Notes under the pieces: model-generated | The model's input: only the letters and a program-made list of their open reading frames with translations | What the model was told of the DNA's origin: nothing | Databases searched by the model: none | Program-made: the position numbers and the translations under genes | From: Hymenopus coronatus | Lineage: Eukaryota; Arthropoda; Insecta; Mantodea; Hymenopodidae | NCBI GenBank assembly: GCA_030762935.1 | Contig: CM060900.1 | Coordinates: forward strand, 288,217,784 to 288,281,783 | Reading direction: 5' to 3' | DNA length: 64,000 nt | Part shown: piece after piece, positions 34,176-44,395 of the stretch | How the letters are laid out: each line of letters starts with the position of its first letter | How positions within the stretch are numbered: the first letter of the stretch is position 1

Positions 34176-35870
34176 TGTAACCCACCTGATGTTTTCTCTT
34201 CATTGTTCATGGATAATTTTGCCACTTACTATGATTCTCAGTGTCTGTTAGATTGGCTATTCAAGCAGTGTCTTGACTACCTCTACATCTGGAGTGTCAA
34301 AAAAGACTGGCACTGGAAGGTGTTCCCTTTGCCTACTCTACATTCTGTCCAGATCTTCCTTTTGTAGATCAGACAAAATTTATAGGATTGAGTTTAGACA
34401 AAGCTTGTCTTATCCTATCCTATTTAAAAGCAAAGTGTAAATATTCAATTAATATTTTACAGTTTTTAATTGGCACCACCTAGGTAGTTGATCAGGGCAT
34501 TCTTTTAAGACTGTATTGCTCATTGGTCTGATCAAAAATTGATTATGGTTGCATTATGTATTCTTCATCATAACCATCCATTTTAATCATTGAAACCCTA
34601 TTATTAATGAGCAAGATATCAGTGCTTTTCCAATGAGACCAGTCATCAGTCTAATGGTGGAAGTCGCTGAATTTCTGCTCTCCTATTGCTACAATGTTCT
34701 CTGTATATTATGTATGCAGATTCCATAGTCAAGCTGGATATCTGTATTTCAATTTATGTTTTTTAACAATTCATTGGACCTTAAAAATGCAACAAGCTCA
34801 CTGGTTTTCCTCTCTTCTTGTGTTTGTATTGTTTTCTTTTTTTGTCCATTGGATATCACTTTACCAGCAATATTAACCAGAAGGGAAACCTGATTTCCCC
34901 CATGGCTCCATGCTGGGACCTACATTGATCTAGGGCAGGGACAATTGACTCCCAAACAAGCCATATCTGTACTGTGTGCACGGTGCTGAAAGTCACTGGT
35001 CTCTGCTGCTGGTGAGATATATGCATTTGAGTCAATCACTACTTCACACAGTAGCATCCAATAATCTGTAGTTGTGTTACCATGAAAATATTAAGGATAG
35101 GATAGTAGAGAAGGTGTAAGTCACAAACTGTGTTATACACAGTTTAATATTATCCTTGTGCTTGGTATTAAATTCTAGATGAAACAACACAATATAAATC
35201 AATTATAGTCTTTAGTCCTCTGCAACAAACTGATAGCATGTACATACAATAGCTTTTTTTACTATAAGAATGAAACCGTATTTTGTTAGTGGAACTTAGC
35301 ACAATTTTATATATGGAAAAGTAGCACAAATATAAACTAACAAAATTAAACTTAGTATTCTCTGATAATATTACAAAGAGGATTTCAAATTAAACAAATA
35401 TAAACCTTAGTGAATTCATTTTCAAGAGCTGAAAATCATGCATGCAATGTATTAAAATAATGCTGAAGATTAAATTGTTTCAGTAACTTCAATTTTTTGT
35501 AACAAAGTAAACAAATGACACCACTGCTGTATTCCATCAAGCAGGCAGCTTCCCATTCAGAATTGAAATAATTTGTTGGTGTGGCTGCTTTTCGCTGTAA
35601 TGAGTTCCCTTCCATTATAAGATGGTATTGATGTACTGACCATCACAGCTGCTAAGGACAAACCGATAGCTCCCACTGCATGTACCAAGTCAGCACAATA
35701 CCATATTTATTTATTTATTTTTTTTTTTTTTAAAAATACGGTACCGGAGTCTGATCAGGACTGTATACCCTACTTTTATTTACCTTTTTTGTTTTTTTAA
35801 CCTTGTTTTTCTGTATTATTACTGGATTGCTGTTTTCTTACTGTTACAACACACACATAAACACAAACAT
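34176..35870. other. No recognised gene
   Basis: AT-rich, with a poly(T) run at about 35708-35730. The open frame at 34128-34367 overlaps SINE DNA and is not supported. Confidence 0.5.
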
Positions 35871-35965
35871 ATAACACCCATGCCCAAGGCGGGACTTGAA
35901 CCCACAATCCCCAGCGCTACAAAGCACCAAAGCTGAATGCCTTGGCGAGCGCGGCCATGGGAACC
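35800..35965 (-). repeat. tRNA-derived SINE, family E
   Basis: On the minus strand, CCATGGCCGCGCTCGCCAAG is an A-box-like head, and GGGTTCAAGTCCCGCCTTGG is a strong B box, followed by an AC/GT-rich tail (TTTGTGTTTATGTGTGTGTT) read as ACACACAT on the plus strand near 35850. No TSD checked out. Confidence 0.65.
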
Positions 35966-36355
35966 GGCATATTCAAGCACGTTCACTGTGGCAAGCAGGT
36001 TGGTTGTTGGGTATCTATGGCAACCCCAAAAAGTTTGTGTCTCCACCACATCAACTGAGAAATAACTTGAGCAGAATGCAGGAAATCATATGGTTTCTAA
36101 AATACTAAAACAACTTGTAAAATATTGTTTTAGGATTATTAAGCTAGAAGATGGTGTTTCTCAGAAGGGAGTTTTCTTGGAGAAAGTGAACTTTTGTCTG
36201 GCTTACAGAGGTGTTAGGTTCATTTCGATAAGTGATCAGCAAAAATGTTAGAAAGCATACATTGCAACAGAGCAATATACATTTTTCTTGCTACACAAAG
36301 GAAAAAACTACATAGCAACACATGCAATTGTTACAGAAACAAAACACTGTAATAC

Positions 36356-36620
36356 TTAAATAGGAGTAAAAACATAGATTACACTCAAACTTCACTCTTG
36401 AAATAAGGTAACTTACTTCGGACATGTTTCGGTGGCTTTTGCCACCATTTTCAACGGAGATTCACTGATGAACTCGTAGTAGCAGCCTGTAGAGGTCTCT
36501 CTTCCGGATAAATGAATTTTGAGATGAGTCCATTTGTTTGTGGAATGTCAAAATTTATGACCTTGTTTTTGTTTTCTAAAATTAATAGATTTTCCCAAAT
36601 CGTTAATCCTATTGGATTCT
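36356..36620 (-). repeat. Penelope terminal direct repeat (pLTR), 3' copy
   Basis: TTAAATAGGAGTAAAAACAT to ATTGGATTCT. Matches 38896-39160 without length change and with few substitutions (for example GAACTCGTAGTAG against GAGTTTGTGGTAG). It includes the last ~55 codons of the nuclease frame. Confidence 0.9.
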
Positions 36621-38895
36621 GTACTAATTTTAATAGCTTGGGCTCATTGTGAAAATTATGGTTTTGAGTCCAAAAATGATGTGACCAAGCTGAATTATCT
36701 ATCTGTTTGTATTTTAAATATCTCATGTGTTCTTTAAAACGTTGTCCAATGTGTCGTTTTGTTTTTCCTATGTATACCTTTTCACATTCCTTGCAGCTGA
36801 TTTCATACATCCCTGATTGTTTCAATGGGGGGATTTTATCTTTTGTGTTTGTGTGGAGGAGGTTTTTTAAACTGTGCTTATTAACTGGGGCTAGGTTGAT
36901 GTTCCATTTTTTGAAAATCTTTTGAAATTTTTGGTGTGCCAAAGGGTGAAGTAAATTTTTTATAGCTGGTTTCTGCTTTTATTCCTTTTAGAGTGCTAAT
37001 TTCTTTTACTTTCTTCTGTTTCATGAATTTATTAATCTTCTTCTCTACCAAATGTTCTGTGTAGCCATTCTTTTGTGCAATTTCTATGATCCTATTAAGT
37101 ACTAATTTGTATTCCATCTGGCGTAATGGTAGGTTTACCAATCTGAATGCAAGGCTGTTGATTATGTAGTTTTCTGTCTGTGTTTTTTCCTATAGATTCC
37201 AAATTCTAGTTTGTTGTGGTTCCTGATTATTTTTATGTCCAAGAAGGGAAGCATGCCATTTGATTCTTTTCCTATTGTGAATGTTATGGAACTGTCCTGA
37301 AGATTTAGTAATTTAAGGCTGTCCTCAACTACCTTGTTGTTTACTATTGCTACTATGTCGTCTACATATCTATACCAAGTTTTGTATATTTGTGGGAAGG
37401 CTGTAGTTATGTAGATTTCTAAATTACTCATGTATATGTCTGCAAGTATTGGAGATAATGGATTTCCCATGGCTAAACCATACTTTTGTGTCTAAAATTT
37501 TCCTCTGAATGTACAATAGGTTTGTTCAATACAAAACTGTGTTAGCTTAAGTAAGTCTTCTGCTATTTCATTAGAAATGTCTGTTGTAGTTAGCCATTTT
37601 TTTCTCTTGGAATGCTGGGGAAAAGTGACATGATATCAAATGAAACAAATATGTCATCATTACTTAGACCTTTTTGTTTCATTTGTTCCATTAATTGAAA
37701 GGAATTTTTTATACTTAAAATGTTGTACTGTGGTAGGGTTTGGAACTGTTTGTGATCCAGATTGCTAGTTGGTATGTGGGGGAGTTGATGGTGTTACAAT
37801 AGGTCGCATTTTATTTCCTTGTTTATTTATTTTAGGTAGTCCATGTATTCTTGGTGTGCAGGGGTTGCTTGGAATTAGTTTCTTTTTGTTGGCATCATTG
37901 ATTAATTTTACACTGTCTAAGGTTTCATGTAAAGTTTTTGTATATTTTGGGGTGGAATTCCCGCATATTCTTCTGACTGTAAAAGTTTTTCCATGCTGCT
38001 TTCATAATCTGATTTGTCCATCACTACTATTTTATTTCCTTTGTCAGCTTTTGTGTAGAAAACTTCCTTTTTGTTTAGCGATTTTAGTACTCTCTGATGA
38101 GGATTGTGGTGGCTCTGGGATTTTTTCAATTGTTTTAAAGTTTTTTTGCATTCTGCTCTGATTAAGAGCTTATGGCTTTCTGGTTGATCAAAGATTGCCA
38201 TTTCTATGTCTGCAACGTATTCGTCAACATCGCGGGAGAAACTAATGCATGTATTTAGGCCTTTGTTCAACACTTCTTTTTCTTTCTGTGTGAAGGATTC
38301 CTTGGATAAATTAACAAAATTGTCTTCATTATTTGGCAATGATGGCTTGCATTATCGTTTGGTGTTTGTTGCTTTCTGCGTAAAGTTTTAAGTTTTTTAT
38401 TTAGGGTTATCCACTTTTGCTTGACGCGTATGTTCATAACCTCAAATAACCGTTGTTCTAAATTTTGCCAGAGTACATCCCCCAAAGTTTTTATAAGCTC
38501 TAGATGCAAGCTATAACTTATCAAATCTAAATCATTTAAGGTTTTGTAATGTTTTTCTATTTCCAATTGTAAAACTTTCTTTTCGGCTTCCCTCTGTGCC
38601 TTGCTATTCCCGCATTGATTTACCAACCTCCATACAAATACCAGTGTCAAATTGTTTCTGAGACATGTGCGTAAGAATTTTATATTAGCAGAAATTAATC
38701 TTTTCTTTATCCTGATGTTTATGAACTTTTTAATCTGTGGTTTTCTTCTATTATGGTCAATATTAACACGTGATAATGGTCTCACCTCCATGTTAGCTGC
38801 TTTGCTGTCGGTCCTTCTATGATCTCAAATTCCCTTTATGAACTGATTTTCTTCTCAATTAAAACATTAATGGGAATGCACAGTGAAGTAACTAA

Positions 38896-39160
38896 TTAAA
38901 TAGGAGTAAAAACATAGATTACACTCAAACTTCACTCTTGAAATAAGGTAACTTACTTCGGACATGTTTCGGTGGCTTTTGCCACCATTTTCAACGGAGA
39001 TTCACTGATGAGTTTGTGGTAGCAGCCTGTAGAGGTCTCTCTTCCAGATAGATGAATTTTGAGATGAGTCCATTTGTTTGTGGAATGTCAAAATTTATGA
39101 TCTTGTTTTTGTTTTTTAAAATTAATAGATTTTCCCAAATCATTAATCCTATTGGATTCT
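38896..39160 (-). repeat. Penelope terminal direct repeat (pLTR), 5' copy
   Basis: Same 265 bp as 36356-36620, placed upstream of the element's coding region, as in tandem Penelope arrays where one copy's 3' end precedes the next copy. Confidence 0.9.
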
Positions 39161-39196
39161 TGGGCTCGAGCCCAAGCTATTAAAATTAGTACAGAA
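39159..39196. repeat. Snap-back palindrome at the Penelope 5' end
   Basis: CTTGGGCTCGAGCCCAAG (39159-39176) is a perfect 18-nt palindrome. It continues as CTATTAAAATTAGTACAGAA, which is the reverse complement of 36618-36640 in the 3' part. The terminal sequence thus turns back on itself exactly where Copia DNA begins. Confidence 0.85.
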
Positions 39197-42100
39197 CTGG
39201 ACTGACTTAACAAACTTGATGTAAAAGCTAAATCTGGATGTGCAGTCACATCCAAGTAGTTTAGACAACTAGTTAAGTTCCTATAAGGAATACCTGCTCT
39301 AAGTTTATTGGAATCGGAAGTGAATGAAACTTGACACTAGGTGCCAGTGGAGTTAATGCAGGGTTACAATTAGCCATGTTGAAGTACTTGAGTCTTTTAT
39401 CAATATACTCTTCTTGGTCTACAGATAAGTTCTCCATTTGTCTTTCTAATTCTTGTTCCTAAGAATTTACTCTCTTCCCCTTGATATTTTAACTCAATAC
39501 TTTTCTCACAATTTCTGTTGTAATCTCTTTCTTCCTGTTGAACAATTAGTAGCTAGTAGAAGATCATCCACATTCCAACATGTAGAATGCCTGTTTCAAA
39601 TCATATATTTATTTGTGTGATAAACATACATTGTTTTCTTGCCCATTTACTTCATACCCCTTAGTTTGCATCATGTATATTTCTTCATCAAGCTTCCCAT
39701 TTAAGAATGCTGTACACGCATCAAAATGATAAAGATCCAATTTTTCTTTTACAGATAAAGCAGATAAAAATCTGATTACAGATCTACCAATTACAAGTGA
39801 AAATGTCACATTATAGTCGATCCCTTGGTTTTGAGTAAATTCCCTAGCAACTAATCTAATTTTAAAATTTTCTTGCCCATCTTTTCCCTTTTATTTTGTA
39901 AAGCCACGTTCAACTCGCTGGCTTTTTATAAGAAGGTAAAGCAACCAATTTCCAGGTTTCAGTTTTAATTAAAGCACTATACTCTTCCTTCATGGTTTTT
40001 TCCCATTTGTGCCTATCTGTACTTTGCACAGATTAAGTATAGGTGATTCATTGGCTCTAGGTGTCCTTCATGATCAGCAGCAAAAGCGACAAAATTTAAT
40101 TAAAAATCCTTGCATCTGTTATGCATTCAAATTTCCCTTCCACTGGAGCTCTGATATGGTAAACTATCATTCACAGCATTATCAATTACACTGACAGTGT
40201 CTGAATCATTAATAGCAACATATTCACCATCACTAACAGGATTATTTGTATTATCAGAAAATTCATAAGCATAATTTACAAGAACATTTGGTTCCTGACT
40301 TGTACTGTCAATGATGTAACGAAGTACATCATTAGGAGAATCATTGACATAATAGTTTTTCTTAATAAAATCTATAGAGTTCTGAGTGGAGAGATGTTTA
40401 CAATACATATCTGTTTCAAAAAATATGACATCCCTAACTCTTGTGATTTCTTTTGGTTTCTCTAAATCAAAAAGCCAAACACCAATGGTTTACCCTTACT
40501 GTCTAAGTTTTATCAATGTGCAGCAGACACATACGTGTACATAGGCAGTACAACCAAACACCTTAAAATTTACTTTTCTAATGGTTTCTTTTGTCCGTTC
40601 CTGCTCTGGACTCTCTCCTATTAATACTTTGTGGGGAACCCCATTCTTAAACATTGCAGTGAACGAAGCCTCTGCCCACAACCTGCTTCCTGCATCATAC
40701 ATCTAGCCATTTCTACCAATGATCTATTACTCCTTGCAGAAAGTCCGTTCATTTGTTGGTTATATGATGCAGCTAGATGATGTCCAGTGCCACACTCGCT
40801 CAAAAGCAGAGAGAGACTTATTTATTGTAATAAGACATTTAATAATAAGCCCAGTTGGCTTTTCTACAAGAGCTTTAATGCATTTAAGCTTAGTTTATCC
40901 TTGTTATTAATAAAATAAACAAAGATTTTCTTGAATATTCATCTGTGAAAGCTAGCAAATACCTCATCATCATAAGTTTCAGTTTCCATTGGGCCAATGA
41001 ATAACTGAGGTCTGAATGAATAACTTCTAACAAATTCTTAGCTTTCTTTCTATGATCTTTAAATGGTTTCTTTGCTAATTTCTTTTACACATGAAAAACA
41101 CAATAGAAATGTAGTCATCAGAGAAATTTACACCCTCACAAACACCATCCCTAGCTAATTTTAAGATTGTTTGGTGAAGGTGACCCAGCCTGTTGTGCCA
41201 CAGCTTGTATGCATTTTCTTGTTAGGTCAAATTAACCATCTCTGTTTTAACATCTAAGTAAAACAGAAGCAGTTGCTAAAACTGTTCCCTCCATAAAAAA
41301 AATCAGATTCATAATCATACAGCCAGTCTCACCAAATACAACATTCGTCCCTTTCTAGGTTCATTGACACACTTCCTCCACCTCTGCACTTTAACTCATT
41401 TCTGCCAGTGGCAATGCTCATTTCACTCACTTTTTCATTTTCACACATGTCTAGCCTCTTTTCCTTACATGTGAGATGACTTGTAGCACCTGAATCTATT
41501 CATTTTTCTGTCAACTTGTCTTCCCTTCGACAGTCACTTTTCAAAGCTGTGAAAAGAGTTTTCTGACCAGGCTTTTTGATTTGTGACTGGTTTCTTATGC
41601 CCTGAGTTGTAAGAACCTTCCTTTCTAGCTAAATGATGTTGATTTTTTTTTTTTTTTTGTATTGGACAATCTGTGATGTGATGTGTTGAATCACATCCAA
41701 AACATCAGTCTGTTGTTTGCTGCTGTATAAGTTGTTACAGTTTAACCTTTTCTGGAAGTTAGAGAGGGACCACAATGGAAAGCAGCTTCCTTTGATGACT
41801 TTCCCCCTATCTCAACAGTGTACTCCAACTTCTGAGAAATCATATGACCACTTATAGTTACTCCACAATTATCATAAGTTTGATGCATGGGTTCAAAACA
41901 ATCCAGTAACCCAGTTAGCATCATTGCACCAACAAATTCTTCATCTAATGGTTTTATCTTAGAATGTAGCTGGTTACTGATGTTAAAAAATGCTTGTATG
42001 TACTTGTTTATACTGGCAAAATTTTCAAGTATTAGCTGACCGAAATATCAATTTCAAAGCAGTTTGCACCTCCTGTTAACTCCATTGTCCACAAAGACAT

Positions 42101-42200
42101 TTGAAAGCTTCCTTCGCCATGTTTGCTTCTCTAATGTAGGGATAGCAAGCTTGCTTCACCATAAGGCCTATCTTGTTTAGAGCACATAGTTTTCGTAATT
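39197..42200 (-). mobile_element. Copia-type LTR retrotransposon, internal region
   Basis: Minus strand from about 42200: gag with MVKQACYPYIREANMAKEAF (42180-42100) and LTGLLDCFEP..Q (41924); a CFGCDSTHHITDC zinc knuckle, one residue shorter than usual (about 41715-41677); protease box WIDSGATSHLTCK (about 41500); integrase with SYNQQMNGLSARSNRSLVEM (40780) and RLWAEASFTAMFKNGVPHKV plus FKVFGCTAYVHV (40702-40540); reverse transcriptase with IRFLSALSVKEKLDLYHFDA and TAFLNGKLDEEIYMM (39780-39690), then YIDKRLKYFNMANCNPALTP (39420-39340). This is the Copia order gag-PR-IN-RT. Stops and frameshifts are frequent. RNase H and both LTRs are not seen; the Penelope junction cuts it at 39196. Confidence 0.88.
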
Positions 42201-43284
42201 TTGACACAAAGTAATTTATGTAAGGAATTGTATGTATGAGATGCTAAAGCAAAGAAAATAGAATCCTGGCATTCTACAAGACTTAAACATTTAGGTTATA
42301 TTTATTTAGGACATTATTTATGAGTGAGTCAATTAACTGTTTCTTTCTGTATCCAATATGCTGATATGAGTGAAAAAACCCTTCTCATCATTTAGCATTG
42401 TGTGCAGGAGTACCAAAGTAATTCATTATTTTCAATAAAATACCAATCCTCCTTGAGATGCTAATCAATTTCATACTAAAGAGTGCATACAATCCTCAAA
42501 TTGTAGGACATTCCAGATTTTTAGAGATTCCACTTGGATGCTGGACAGAAGGTAAAAGTGTAGGGTAAGTCCTAGATTTGTTGGCTATCTCTAGCAGAAT
42601 TCAAGTCCCACAGCCAATCACAGTATAAGGAGCTGGATGCCAGTCTACTACTGGGCAGAGAAATCTTGCTATAGGAAAACAGGTTTTACAGCTACTGCAG
42701 TCAGATGACATGTCTGTTTCCCTCATTAACAAACCCTGGTAAAATACAGAGATGGGTGAAGACTTGCTTGGTGGAAAATATACTGAAGTTTATGATGCGA
42801 AGAGTAATAAAATGGTATACTAACACAATGGAATTATTAAACAGATTACAATATCTTGGGTAGACTCTATTTACCCTGTCTCTTCTTATACTTCACCCCT
42901 GAATAGAAGTAATACTTTTGATGTGTTATTACTGACATTCGTATAAGAGAATTAGTTGTAATCATTCATTAAGGCAATGCATAGATGAAATTTGGCAAAC
43001 ATTTCTGTTTTCACTTCTTTTTTATTATGTTATTACCTTGTACTTCAATAACACACTTTTGTTTTCCCAAAATCGGCCATTTTTAAAGCTCCAGGTGGGC
43101 ATTGCCTCTTTAAATCTTCAGCACTGCAGCATTCCATTCAAATGGGTCGGTAGAGACAGACTGAAAAATTCAATGCCATTGCTGGGTCCTATACACGGTT
43201 TCTGTGAGATTAAAATTATCACAATTGTCCATAATAGTTCGCTCTACTATGAATCCTGGGTCTTAAAGTACTTATGACATTGTA
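42201..43284. other. No recognised gene
   Basis: AT-rich. A short inverted match to the family-C SINE body (GACAGACTGAAAAATTCAAT) lies at about 43156-43178, opposite to the complete copy downstream. Confidence 0.5.
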
Positions 43285-43530
43285 AGTTGCCATAGGGGTG
43301 TGTCATCTGAAAATAATTTGAGATCACCTTGTGGTTTGCTGGGAAACATACAAGTCAGTTGAGAAATTTAATGCTCTGCTGGAGTGTTGCCATGGTAGCT
43401 CAGTGGTAGAGCAACTGGCTAGAGACCGGGAGATCCATTGTTCAAATCCTGGCTATGGCATTGAATTTTTCAGTCTGACTCTGCCTATCCAACTCCTGTT
43501 CTACACAGTTTCTGTGAGAAAACAATTAAA
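43285..43530 (+). repeat. tRNA-derived SINE, family C, copy 2
   Basis: GCCATGGTAGCTCAGTGGTA then GAGC gives a near-perfect A-box region, and GTTCAAATCC the B box. The 7-bp acceptor stem is still pairable (GCCATGG with CTATGGC) but the T stem is not, so it is a SINE head and not a functional tRNA gene. Similar to 31190-31435, including the upstream 90 bp. Confidence 0.8.
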
Positions 43531-43869
43531 ATAATTCCGTTCGAATGTTCATTTTCACTGTTTTTGAATTTCACCGGCATTTCTCTTGCAGAGAATTTTA
43601 GTACAGTGCAGGCATGTGTTGGCTAAACTGAGTGTATTTGATATATTGAATTGATATGCTGTGAATTTGCCGAGTGTGTGCTTGTAAACAAAGAAGTATT
43701 ACAGTGGTGTGTGATTTTGCATTATTTAGCGGTCACCCATACAAGTAGTGGCCATGCCCAGTGCTATTAACACTTCACCTGTAATAGTTTTATTCTTAGC
43801 AAATATTTGTTGCATTCTATTAGCTTATGGTTAAACATATACAAGAAAATCTGTTTGTAGTCTACCATA

Positions 43870-44395
43870 TCATCGTAGAGTGGGGGTCCCTCATACCCCT
43901 GGGTCCGCCTTGATTCAGAGAACAAGTACTTCAAGGATTACCAAACTCACGTCGTAAACACATTCATGGGTAATATTTATTGTGGAATTCCTTCTAGTGA
44001 TTCTAAATATTCTTGTATGTTTATTTCGGGTTCCCCCAGGCTGAAGATTCTATCAAATAGGGAGAGCGGTCTCTTGTGTTTATTTTCTGTTTCATAAGTG
44101 ACTAGTTCTTGTATTAGGTCATTACTGTTCTTTTCTTTGCGTTGGTACAAGTTGTAGCTCTGGCTTTAGATAAACTGCTCAATTGAGTGTAGTTTTAGCT
44201 CCTCATGAAGGAGATAAGCCGGCGCTACTGGAGGTTTTGGCAATTATCCTTATTATTCTATTCTGGAGTGTCTGTAATTTATGTATGTGGGTTTTTGCCG
44301 CGTAACCCCATACAGGGGATACGTACGTGATAATTGGCCTTAATAGTGTCTTTTATAGGATCATTCCCATGTTTAGTTTCAATTGGTGTTGACAC
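43870..44395 (-). mobile_element. Jockey-type LINE 3' fragment
   Basis: The minus-strand peptide at about 44370-44220 reads LLRPIITYVSPVWGYAAKTH then IHKLQTLQNRIIRIIAK, the family's [I/L]LRP...Y..PVWG....H...LQ..QN...R thumb motif. Its own upstream reverse transcriptase is missing; sequence above 44395 belongs to a different LINE whose equivalent motif occurs again at about 44980. Confidence 0.8.

Larger units (their letters stand above)
36356..39196 (-). mobile_element. Penelope-like retroelement with GIY-YIG endonuclease
   Basis: Minus strand from 38791: an N-terminal region with KTADKGN-type motif (seen KADKGNKIVVMDKSDYESSM, 38339-37917); reverse transcriptase with GNPLSPILADIYMSNLE (37470), TWYRYVDDIVAI (catalytic YVDD at about 37360) and MLPFLDIKIIRNHNKLEFGI; then a linker and a GIY-YIG nuclease, YEISCKECEKVYIGKTKRHI (36840-36760) ending near 36451. 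This is the full Penelope domain order. The enzymes copy RNA at a nicked target end. Several frameshifts interrupt the frame, including one near 37490 and one near 37917. Direct 265-bp repeats flank it and the upstream end folds back in a palindrome (both listed separately). It adjoins Copia sequence at 39196. Confidence 0.92.

Noticed and set aside
37769..38161. 130-codon plus-strand frame with hydrophobic segments
   Set aside because: It is antisense to the Penelope N-terminal domain.
43390..43463. A functional tRNA gene
   Set aside because: The acceptor stem pairs but the T stem does not; a second copy at 31300 shares non-tRNA flanks, so it is a SINE head.
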